DNA of 64,000 bases, taken from positions 372,357 to 436,356 of the forward strand of contig NZ_VKDF01000004.1 of assembly GCF_007096355.1 (NCBI RefSeq), written 5' to 3'. Below are positions 43,516 to 50,848 of the stretch, piece after piece. The position numbers were made by a program, and so were the translations under genes. The notes beneath the pieces are model-generated. The model saw only the letters and a list, made by a program, of their open reading frames with translations. It did no database searches and was not told where the DNA came from. Position 1 is the stretch's first letter, and each line of letters opens with the position of its first letter. Origin of the DNA: Paracoccus sp. M683 (GTDB lineage: Bacteria > Pseudomonadota > Alphaproteobacteria > Rhodobacterales > Rhodobacteraceae).

Positions 43516-45456
43516 ATGGACGCGCGTAACGAAATGGAACTGCCCGAGGCCGAGATCAGGGCGCATTACGCTCAGGCGCTGAGCCTGCTGAACGGGTTCG
43601 ACCATGCCCCGCGCCTTGGAAAGCCAACCGCTGCCAGCGCCGCCGCCGCAACCACAGCGCCCGAACGCTCGCCCGGCATTCCCCGGACCTCGCGCTTTCG
43701 CTCTACCACGCCGGGGCTGGCGGGGCGCACGACCGCGCGGCCCTCGGGCGTGCAGCTGATCGACCGGATTGAAGGCATCGGCGGCGACGATCTTCCCTCG
43801 CCCGCCGCCGCGACTGCGGCGCGCGCCTTGCGCCGGGCGCTGGCCATCGCGCTGGCCGTTGCGGATGAGGTCGCCGCACGCTCTGGCGCGGCAGAAATGA
43901 AGCGCGCCAATCTGGAAGGCCGCCTGCCAGCGGAAAAGCGGACCGAGTTTGGTGAATTGCTGGCGGTGGAAGCACTGGCCGCGCTGTCCGTCTTTGCCAA
44001 TGCCACGGCCTTTCTGCTGGCCGAACATGCCGGCCCCGAAACGGTCGAAGGCATCACCGCCGACGAGATTCTGACCGACAGCCCGCTGACCGCCCTGCAA
44101 GGCGCGCTGTGGGAAATGGATCAGAACCTGACCCGCGCCAGTGATGACAAAACCCTGATTGCCGCCGCCATCGCCTTTGCCGAGGCGCTGTCAGCCGCCG
44201 TCGCTGCCCGCGCGGAAACCGCCCCCCGCACCGGCGCCTTCACCGGCGCAAGCTGGCGCGTGGCGGCTGATGATTTCCCCATCGCCGGCTTTGCCCCCGC
44301 GACAAAGGCGCGCGGCAAGCCGCTGATCATGGCCTTCAAGAAACCGGAAGAGGTGATCGGCAACGCCATTGCCAAGCATCAGGCGATGCGGCTGGCGCGG
44401 ATGCTGGCGGCCTATGATTTCGACCGGCGGATGAACCCTTTCGTGGAACTGGGTGGCTTTGTCTTTACCTTTCTGGGCGACGGCAAACCCGGCACCGGCA
44501 AGACCACGCTGATCCAGATGATGGCGGGGATGCTGAACGATTACTGCACCATTGGCGGCTATCCCTTCCGCTATGCCAACCTGTCCGTGGACAATATCGA
44601 CAGCTATCAGGGCAAGTCGGGCCAGAACGCGCGGGCCTTTATCGACAGCATCATCGACCCCTCGGTCATCGGTTTCGGCACCATCGACGATATCGACCAG
44701 ATCGCCGGCAAACGCGGCGACCGACAGTCATCCGCCGGTCAGCAGGAAATCACCGCCGTGCTGATGGAAGCCTTTGCCGGTGCCAGCACCGTGGTGCGCG
44801 GCAATTGCACATTCGGGATGTTTTCCAACTATGCCGAGAATATCGACGACGCCCTGCGCCAGCGCGCCGCCGCCCGTTTCCTGATCGACGGGCCAAAGAC
44901 GCGGGCCGATTACATCGACATTCTCTCGCTGCTTCTGGGCAAGCGCCACGACATCCCCGTCGGCCAGCACGATCTGATGAAGGCGCAGGCCATGGAAAAG
45001 GCCGTCGCAGAAAGCTATGAGGGCCATTCCCGCCCGCACGAGGCTGGCTTGGAAAAGGTCTTTGGTGAGGTCACGGCGCAATATGGCGATCTGACCGATC
45101 TGGCCGAACTGGGCAGCTATCTTTACGCCATTTCGCAGGCCGAGCCACGTTTCACCGGCCGCGCGGTCAAGAACATCACCGACGCGGTCAAGGCCCGCGC
45201 GATGGATTTCGACATGCCCGACGAGTGGTTCGAAACGCCCGAGCCGTTCCTGCACCAGCCCTATGCGCGCAAGCTTGAGATGATCTCGGCCCTGCGCCAG
45301 CCGATCACGACGCGGATGGTGGTGCAGGAAATCAACCGCTATGCCGACAGCGAGTGGCGCTATAGCGACAGCGCCGATGAACGCGCCATCGACGATGCAG
45401 TGCGCGGGATGGAGCGGATGGCCGAGGCGCAGAAGCGGTATCGGGGGGATGCCTAG
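43516..45456 (+). CDS. cluster gene E: AAA+ ATPase
   Basis: The 646-residue protein has an Ala/Arg-rich helical N-terminal half (1-270) of unknown type. An AAA+ core follows: Walker A GKPGTGKT at 323-330, Walker B-like GTIDDID at 388-394, and DDALRQRAAARF at 444-455 with candidate arginine fingers. GNAIAKHQAMRLARML (about 280-295) precedes the core. It probably forms a ring and supplies energy for the cluster. It begins directly after gene D and ends 3 bp before gene F. Confidence 0.85.
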   Translation: MDARNEMELPEAEIRAHYAQALSLLNGFDHAPRLGKPTAASAAAATTAPERSPGIPRTSRFRSTTPGLAGRTTARPSGVQLIDRIEGIGGDDLPSPAAATAARALRRALAIALAVADEVAARSGAAEMKRANLEGRLPAEKRTEFGELLAVEALAALSVFANATAFLLAEHAGPETVEGITADEILTDSPLTALQGALWEMDQNLTRASDDKTLIAAAIAFAEALSAAVAARAETAPRTGAFTGASWRVAADDFPIAGFAPATKARGKPLIMAFKKPEEVIGNAIAKHQAMRLARMLAAYDFDRRMNPFVELGGFVFTFLGDGKPGTGKTTLIQMMAGMLNDYCTIGGYPFRYANLSVDNIDSYQGKSGQNARAFIDSIIDPSVIGFGTIDDIDQIAGKRGDRQSSAGQQEITAVLMEAFAGASTVVRGNCTFGMFSNYAENIDDALRQRAAARFLIDGPKTRADYIDILSLLLGKRHDIPVGQHDLMKAQAMEKAVAESYEGHSRPHEAGLEKVFGEVTAQYGDLTDLAELGSYLYAISQAEPRFTGRAVKNITDAVKARAMDFDMPDEWFETPEPFLHQPYARKLEMISALRQPITTRMVVQEINRYADSEWRYSDSADERAIDDAVRGMERMAEAQKRYRGDA

Positions 45457-45459
45457 GCG

Positions 45460-45774
45460 ATGGCATTCTACTTTCCTCCGCCTTGGTATGTATTGCTGCT
45501 GTATACGTCGATCATCGCTGTTCTGCCGGCGCTTCTGTCGCTGTTGGTGATCTGGCTTGTCGAACGGCATGCTGCGCGATTGGGGATGGTTCAAATGCTG
45601 GTCATACAGGCATTAGGGCAAGCCATTGGTTTCGCGTCATTCATGGCCTTTCTGGGGCGGGATATGCGGGATATCATCAAGGTCGCGCCGATGATGCCGC
45701 TGTTCACAATCCCCGTTTGGGTCGGGGCTGTATGGCTTTATTCGCGATACGGGCGGCGGTTGGTTCGGGCATGA
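45460..45774 (+). CDS. cluster gene F: small membrane protein
   Basis: The 104-residue protein has three hydrophobic segments: about 6-32, 43-62 and 75-93. It starts with MAFYFPPPWYVLLLY. The stop overlaps an ATG at 45771 that opens the frame of the next membrane protein. No family is recognised. Confidence 0.65.
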   Translation: MAFYFPPPWYVLLLYTSIIAVLPALLSLLVIWLVERHAARLGMVQMLVIQALGQAIGFASFMAFLGRDMRDIIKVAPMMPLFTIPVWVGAVWLYSRYGRRLVRA

Positions 45775-45845
45775 GAATTGCGGATGCCATCAGCATGAAA
45801 CCAACCAATCAGCAGCGGTCGATGCCATCCGCATCCCCAAGGTGA
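45771..45845 (+). other. probable 5' part of frameshifted cluster gene G
   Basis: ATG 45771 overlaps the gene F stop (ATGA) and reads MRIADAISMKPTNQQ to a TGA at 45843-45845. Removing one base from the CCCC run at 45835-45838 would join it in frame to the membrane protein that continues to 46362. This suggests a frameshift mutation, a sequence error or programmed shifting. Confidence 0.5.
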
Positions 45846-45870
45846 CGCCATCACAAGTTCCCCGATCATA

Positions 45871-46362
45871 TTGGCACTGGCCGGCCGGTTTCTTGGAACC
45901 CTGTTGCCAAGTGGCGTGGTCCAGAATGCAGTGAATGAATGGATCAAGGGTGACAGCCTGTTCAAATCGCTGATCACGCTGCTGGTCGGTGCTACGGTCC
46001 TTGCCGCCGCTTGCCTGGTGTTCCTGTCGCCGACCACGCCCCTGCGCCAGACCGCTGCATATGTCCGCTTGCCTGATGGGTTGATCGCCTTGGCGATATT
46101 CTGGCCGCCTGTCGCCCTGGGCGCGACTTGGGCGCTGTTGCGCGGCAAGTCCGGCCATCTCGTTCTTGCGATCGTTGTGGGCTCGCTGCTTACGTTGGGT
46201 GCAGTGTTGTTCGGATGCTCGGCATTTTTTGGCGTCTTGTCTTTGGTTGACGCTTGCAGCGCCTCGAACCAGGGCATTTTGCGGGCGTTCTTCGCCATGT
46301 TGACGGCGCCGCTGTTTCTGGGTGCAATCTCGGGACGATTTCAAAGGAGCATGCTGCCATGA
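45871..46362 (+). CDS. cluster gene G: membrane protein, apparent 5' frameshift
   Basis: The open frame from TTG 45871 gives 163 residues with about four membrane segments (34-52, 68-88, 94-118, 138-154). TTG 45871 has no ribosome site near it. The sequence just before (GDAITSSPIIL) reads well as protein, so the natural start is likely ATG 45771 through a one-base shift. That would give about 196 residues. Its stop overlaps the gene H start by ATGA. Confidence 0.6.
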   Translation: MALAGRFLGTLLPSGVVQNAVNEWIKGDSLFKSLITLLVGATVLAAACLVFLSPTTPLRQTAAYVRLPDGLIALAIFWPPVALGATWALLRGKSGHLVLAIVVGSLLTLGAVLFGCSAFFGVLSLVDACSASNQGILRAFFAMLTAPLFLGAISGRFQRSMLP

Positions 46363-47735
46363 AACGCCTCATCGAAAAGGGCCTGATGTTTGGCAACCTG
46401 ATCCGGGTGAACTCGACCGCTTGGGTCGGGCTTTATAACCGTGCGCTGAAAAAGATCACCGGCCGCGAAACCGCGCTGACGGAATTTCACATCGACATCA
46501 GCGGCTATTCCCCCGAAATCGGGGATGAGCTGGGCGATATGGGTTATCTGCGTCCCGATGGCGGCAACCGTCAGTTCATCCTGCTGACGACCGAGCAAAA
46601 GACCGCGCCGCTGCTGAACGCGGATCTGTCCGTGCTGCGCGACGTGCTGCGTGCCTTTATCGAGGATAACGAAAGCCAGCTGTTCAGCCTGACTGCCCGC
46701 GATGCGGTGCTGGGCGAGATCGACGATCAGGTCTGGCAGGTCTCGGGTCCGGCGGATCTGCTGAACATCCGTCACCTGAAGGTCAGCGCCGATACCACCG
46801 GCAATCACGTGGCCGAGGCCGACCGGCTGACCGCCATGATCCAGCAGTTCCGCGCCCAGCCCGATGCCTGGTGGGATGATGTGCTGATCGCGCGGATGAT
46901 CGAGCAGGCGCAGAAATCCGGCGATGTGCTGCGCAACCCCGTGCATCTGCAAAAGACCGATTTCGAGGTTCCCGATTTCTGGACAGCCGATTTCGGCGGT
47001 GTCTATGTCATGCGCTCGGCCAAGCAGCCGGCGATGATCTTTGCCGATCCCGCGCAGCGCATCGACATCCATGGCACCACCACCATGTCGCTGGATCAGC
47101 GCAATGCCATTGCCGCCTGGCTGGCCCGCAATGCGCTGGCCGAACCGATCATCAGCGCGCGCGGCGCCGACGCCGCGCCGATCCTGCGCCAGAAGATCGA
47201 CTTTGTGCTGGTCGACGCCGCCACCCAACTAAAAATCGACACCGGCAACAGCAGCCGGGCCGAGCTGCGCCGCGCCGCCGCCCGCATGGGCAGCCAGTTG
47301 CCGGCCGAGGTCCGGGGCCTGGCCAATCTGCTGCGCTATGCCGAACAGGGTGGCGACTGGCCGGTCATCGACAGCAGCGATCCGGCCTATTTCTATGCCA
47401 TCCGCGCCACGCCGGGGCCGGCGCGCGATCTGGTAAATCGGATGCTGTCCGAACTGGGCCCCGATGATGTGCGTCAGCTGTTCATCACCCATAAGCCGCT
47501 GTTCTATCGGCTGTATCAGACCTGGGACGACCAAAAGCGCGAATATGTGGCCGAGTTTCTGGCCCGCGAATACCAGATCGACAAACAAGGCACCCGCGAC
47601 GCCTTGTTCGGGCCGGAACCGGGCATGGCCGAACCCGAACGCCAGCAGCCTGTCGCTGGCCCATGGGGTGCCGCGCGTGCTAGCCTGACCGAGGCGGCCG
47701 CCGTGCCGAATGTCAAAGGCCCATGGGGAGGCTGA
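46359..47735 (+). CDS. cluster gene H: large protein of unknown function (possibly DUF6638)
   Basis: The 458-residue protein has no signal peptide. It begins MKRLIEKGLMFGNLIRVNS and includes HIDISGYSPEIGDELGDMGYL, FWTADFGGVYVMRS and a C-terminal repeat of GPWG (AGPWGAARAS, KGPWGG). GPWG-type tails may bind a partner. I think this is the family listed as DUF6638, but that name is recalled, not checked. AAAGGAG at 46343-46349 precedes ATG 46359. Confidence 0.7.
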   Translation: MKRLIEKGLMFGNLIRVNSTAWVGLYNRALKKITGRETALTEFHIDISGYSPEIGDELGDMGYLRPDGGNRQFILLTTEQKTAPLLNADLSVLRDVLRAFIEDNESQLFSLTARDAVLGEIDDQVWQVSGPADLLNIRHLKVSADTTGNHVAEADRLTAMIQQFRAQPDAWWDDVLIARMIEQAQKSGDVLRNPVHLQKTDFEVPDFWTADFGGVYVMRSAKQPAMIFADPAQRIDIHGTTTMSLDQRNAIAAWLARNALAEPIISARGADAAPILRQKIDFVLVDAATQLKIDTGNSSRAELRRAAARMGSQLPAEVRGLANLLRYAEQGGDWPVIDSSDPAYFYAIRATPGPARDLVNRMLSELGPDDVRQLFITHKPLFYRLYQTWDDQKREYVAEFLAREYQIDKQGTRDALFGPEPGMAEPERQQPVAGPWGAARASLTEAAAVPNVKGPWGG

Positions 47736-47738
47736 CGG

Positions 47739-48020
47739 GTGATCGCACTGTTTCGATTGATGCTTTTGGTGCTGTTGCTGGAAGCGCTGTTCTATTTCCT
47801 GTTCTGGATCTATATCCGCTCGCTTCGGCGTGAAACGCTGGAAGGTGAATGGGACCAACGCCATCCCGACAAGGCAGGGAACAACCCGCAGCGCGCCGAG
47901 TTTGTTCGAAAGTCGATGGTCGGATTCGAAAAAAGCCTGCGGGCGCGGTTGCTGTGGCTGGTCTTTATCCTGCCCACGGCCGCGATCATGGGGATCGTCT
48001 ATTGGGTCAACTGGCAGTAA
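47739..48020 (+). CDS. cluster gene I: small membrane protein
   Basis: The 93-residue protein has membrane segments at about 2-26 and 70-90 with a charged loop between (RRETLEGEWDQRHPDKAG). GTG 47739 follows GGGGAGG at 47725-47731. It starts 3 bp after gene H. No family is recognised. Confidence 0.65.
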   Translation: MIALFRLMLLVLLLEALFYFLFWIYIRSLRRETLEGEWDQRHPDKAGNNPQRAEFVRKSMVGFEKSLRARLLWLVFILPTAAIMGIVYWVNWQ

Positions 48021-48030
48021 GGGGCCGCAA

Positions 48031-48723
48031 ATGTATTATGTAAAGGTCGTCTTTGGGGTGCTGCTGGGCGTGATCGTCTTTGCCTTTCTGGACTATACGC
48101 TGCCTTCGAAGAATACGGTCAGGATCACCAATACCTATAACCGGCTGACCTATATCAGCCCCACCAACAGCATCTTCTATGCCAGCGACGATACCGGCAC
48201 GGTCGAGAACCAGCAGGGTCAGCGCGACATACGTTTCATCGACACGGTGCGCCCCAACGGCAAGGTCTTTGTCTATCGTAACGAGGATACCGGCTGGATC
48301 TGGCCGCCTTATTTCAAATATGACAGCTCGAACCTGCATTCCGAGGCGACGAACCTGCAATCGACGGCACAAAGCCCGCAATGGGTCAGCGTCACGGCCT
48401 ATGGCTGGCGGGTGCCGTGGCTGTCGATCTATCCCAATGCGATTTCCATCGACACGGTGGCCGGTCCGACCGAAAGCCCGCGCAACTGGCCTGCGATCAT
48501 CATCTGCACCGTGCTGCTGGTTTTCCTGCTGCTGATCTGGCGCATGTGGGCGCAGTTCCGCCAGCGCACCATCGACCCGGCCGTCGCCCGCGTGGATCAG
48601 GCCTGGGACGACGTCGAGACCCGCGCCGACGCCGCCCGCGACCGCGTCGTATCCGAGGCCAGCGAAGCCAAGGGTCGGTTCAGCGGTTGGTTGGGGACGT
48701 GGCGGGGCAAGCCTCGCCCCTGA
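48031..48723 (+). CDS. cluster gene J: DUF1523-family membrane protein
   Basis: The 230-residue protein has an N-terminal membrane helix (about 2-22, VKVVFGVLLGVIVFAFLDY). A probable periplasmic domain follows (TVRITNTYNRLTYISPTNS, IDTVRPNGKVFVYRNEDTGW). A second helix spans about 152-172, and the charged C-terminus contains VDQAWDDVETRADAARDRV. This matches the DUF1523 family of Rhodobacterales, function unknown. It starts 10 bp after gene I and is the last gene of the cluster. Confidence 0.8.
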   Translation: MYYVKVVFGVLLGVIVFAFLDYTLPSKNTVRITNTYNRLTYISPTNSIFYASDDTGTVENQQGQRDIRFIDTVRPNGKVFVYRNEDTGWIWPPYFKYDSSNLHSEATNLQSTAQSPQWVSVTAYGWRVPWLSIYPNAISIDTVAGPTESPRNWPAIIICTVLLVFLLLIWRMWAQFRQRTIDPAVARVDQAWDDVETRADAARDRVVSEASEAKGRFSGWLGTWRGKPRP

Positions 48724-48863
48724 TTGTCTGCCGCCGGGGTCTTGTGCTGCCAAAACAGCGCAGCCAGCCCCGGCAACAGGCGTCGAAACGGGGGCGCGCC
48801 AATCCGGTAGAACTGCTCTTCAGTCAGTTTTTTCCGCAGATGCGGCTGGATCATCGGAAACAT
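48597..48863 (-). CDS. doubtful divergent short gene or gene remnant
   Basis: A frame from ATG 48863 starts MFPMIQPHLRKKLTEEQFYR and reads sensibly for about 45 residues, to LFWQHKT. The remainder runs antisense through the end of the DUF1523 gene and has no protein-like character. GAAAGG at 48870-48875 on the minus strand could serve as ribosome site. It may be the 5' remnant of a gene once controlled by the LysR protein next door. No family is recognised. Confidence 0.3.
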   Translation of the reverse strand: MFPMIQPHLRKKLTEEQFYRIGAPPFRRLLPGLAALFWQHKTPAADNQGRGLPRHVPNQPLNRPLASLASDTTRSRAASARVSTSSQA

Positions 48864-48891
48864 GATAGCTGCCTTTCATTTTCATGGTTGA

Positions 48892-48946
48892 AAAGATAAC
48901 CTGCGGATTCGGGTCGATACATGACCTGAATCCGCAAGGTATCTTT
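48892..48946. promoter_or_regulatory. large near-perfect inverted repeat upstream of lysR
   Basis: The 24-bp arms 48892-48915 and 48923-48946 match at 21 of 24 positions around a 7-bp spacer. The core TGCGGATTC is repeated exactly as GAATCCGCA. Weaker complementarity continues outward into both flanks, reaching the start of lysR at 48952. The site sits between lysR and the doubtful divergent gene, as expected for an operator. Confidence 0.65.
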
Positions 48947-48951
48947 CAAAA

Positions 48952-49821
48952 ATGAAAAACATCAGCTGGGATGACCTTCAGATTTTCTACCATGTCGCCG
49001 CGACGGGAGGCCTGTCCGGCGCGGCCCGTGCGCTGGATCTCAGCGCGCCAACCATCGGGCGCCGAATGTTGGCGCTGGAGCAGATGACAGGTCAGGCGCT
49101 GTTTCACCGATCCCAGACGGGCTATGCCCTGACCCGTGCCGGCGAGACGCTGCTGGTCAAGGTTCGCGCCATGCACGCGGCGGCGCGTCCGGTCCATGAT
49201 CTGCTGGGGGCCGAGGCCGAAACGCCGCTGGTCCGGCTGTCGGCGGGCACCGCCACGGCCATGTTTCTGGTTGACCGGTTCGCTGCCCTGACCCGGCCCG
49301 GCGACGATTTTCGCCTGAACGTGATCACCACCGAGGCGGTTCTGGACATCGCTCATCGCGAGATCGACCTCGGCATCCGCAACCGCCCGGCCGAGACCGG
49401 CAATCTGGCCTCGCGCCCGCTTGGCACCCTGCGCTTTGCCCCCTATCGCAGTTGGGCGGCACCGCGCCCCGAACTGCTGGAATGGGTGGCGATGGACCCG
49501 GCCCATGCGCGCCATCCGGCGGCGAAATGGCTGCATGCGCAGGATTTGCCGATCCGCGCGATGGCCAACACGGTGGCCACCTTGCACCAGCTGGTCCGCG
49601 CCGGGGCGGGGATCGGGGTGATGCCCTGCATGATCGCCGATGCCGATCCGGCACTGGCGCGCGCCGGCCCGCTGATCGAGGATCTGACCGAGACGCAGCA
49701 TCTGGTCATGCATGACGACGACCGCCACCGCCCGCATATCCGCCGCCTGATTGACCGCATCGTTCAGGTTTACAAGGACAATGCCGAATTGCTGGGGGGC
49801 GCGCGTCCGCTGCGCGGGTGA
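48952..49821 (+). CDS. LysR-family transcriptional regulator
   Basis: The 289-residue protein has the LysR winged helix (ISWDDLQIFYHVAATGGLSGAARALDLSAPTIGRRMLALEQ) and a substrate-binding domain. It differs from the first LysR in the window. ATG 48952 lies 5 bp beyond a 55-bp inverted repeat that is probably its own operator. It runs in the same direction as deoC, 69 bp away. Its target and inducer are unknown. Confidence 0.9.
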   Translation: MKNISWDDLQIFYHVAATGGLSGAARALDLSAPTIGRRMLALEQMTGQALFHRSQTGYALTRAGETLLVKVRAMHAAARPVHDLLGAEAETPLVRLSAGTATAMFLVDRFAALTRPGDDFRLNVITTEAVLDIAHREIDLGIRNRPAETGNLASRPLGTLRFAPYRSWAAPRPELLEWVAMDPAHARHPAAKWLHAQDLPIRAMANTVATLHQLVRAGAGIGVMPCMIADADPALARAGPLIEDLTETQHLVMHDDDRHRPHIRRLIDRIVQVYKDNAELLGGARPLRG

Positions 49822-49890
49822 CGCCGCACGCCGCTTGCCGCCCGGCGCGGGCGCGGCTAGGCTCGTGCGATCCGCAAGGCCGAGGGGACC

Positions 49891-50841
49891 ATGACCGCCA
49901 GCAACCGAAATCCCGGCACCGATCTGCGCCTCGACTGGTTCGAGGGCATTCGCATCAACACGCCCGCCGTCGAACGCCGCGCGGCGACGCTGCCTGCGCG
50001 GCGTAGCCTGAAGAAGGACTGGCAGGCCGCATGGCTGCTGAACGCCGTGCGCTGCATCGACCTGACGACACTGGCGGGCGACGATACCGAAAACCGCGTG
50101 GCGCGGCTGTGCGCCAAGGCGATGCAGCCCATCGCCCCGGAACTCTTGGATAAAGTGGGCGTCGAGAGCCTGACCACCGGCGCCGTCTGCGTCTATCCGA
50201 CCATGGTTGCCGCTGCGAAACGCGCGCTTGGCAATTCCGGTGTGCCCGTGGCCAGCGTCGCCACCGGCTTCCCCGCTGGCCTGATGCCCTTGGACCTGCG
50301 CCTTGCCGAGATTCGCTATGCCGTCGATCAGGGCGCCGATGAAATCGACATCGTCATTACCCGCGCCCATGTGCTGCAAGGCAATTGGGCCGCGCTTTAT
50401 GACGAGATCAGCGCCATGCGCGAGGCCTGCGGGGCCTCGAAAATGAAATCCATCCTTGCCACCGGCGATCTGAAATCGCTGGAAAACGTGGCCAAAGCCA
50501 GCCATGTCGCCATGCAGGCAGGCAGCGACTGGATCAAGACCTCGACCGGGAAGGAAGGGGTGAACGCCACCCTGCCGGTGTCGCTGGTGATGTGCCGCAC
50601 CATCCGCGACTACCGCGAACAAACCGGCCATAAGGTCGGCTTCAAGCCCGCCGGGGGCCTGCGCACGGCCAAGGATGCGATCAGCTGGCAGGTGCTGATG
50701 AAAGAGGAACTTGGCACCGACTGGCTGAAGCCCGACCTGTTCCGCATCGGCGCATCGTCCCTTTTGGGCGATATCGAGCGCCAGATCAGCCATCACGTCA
50801 CCGGCCGCTATGCCGCCGGTTACCGCCAAGCCATCGCCTGA
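49891..50841 (+). CDS. deoC: deoxyribose-phosphate aldolase
   Basis: The 316-residue class I aldolase splits deoxyribose 5-phosphate into glyceraldehyde 3-phosphate and acetaldehyde. IKTSTGK (216 is the Schiff-base Lys) and VGFKPAGGLRT (second catalytic Lys) are present, as is CVYPTMV near residue 100. It is longer than the E. coli enzyme, as in the long DeoC subgroup. A two-domain aldehyde dehydrogenase gene begins 8 bp later, so product acetaldehyde could be oxidised directly. Confidence 0.95.
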   Translation: MTASNRNPGTDLRLDWFEGIRINTPAVERRAATLPARRSLKKDWQAAWLLNAVRCIDLTTLAGDDTENRVARLCAKAMQPIAPELLDKVGVESLTTGAVCVYPTMVAAAKRALGNSGVPVASVATGFPAGLMPLDLRLAEIRYAVDQGADEIDIVITRAHVLQGNWAALYDEISAMREACGASKMKSILATGDLKSLENVAKASHVAMQAGSDWIKTSTGKEGVNATLPVSLVMCRTIRDYREQTGHKVGFKPAGGLRTAKDAISWQVLMKEELGTDWLKPDLFRIGASSLLGDIERQISHHVTGRYAAGYRQAIA

Positions 50842-50848
50842 GGGAATT

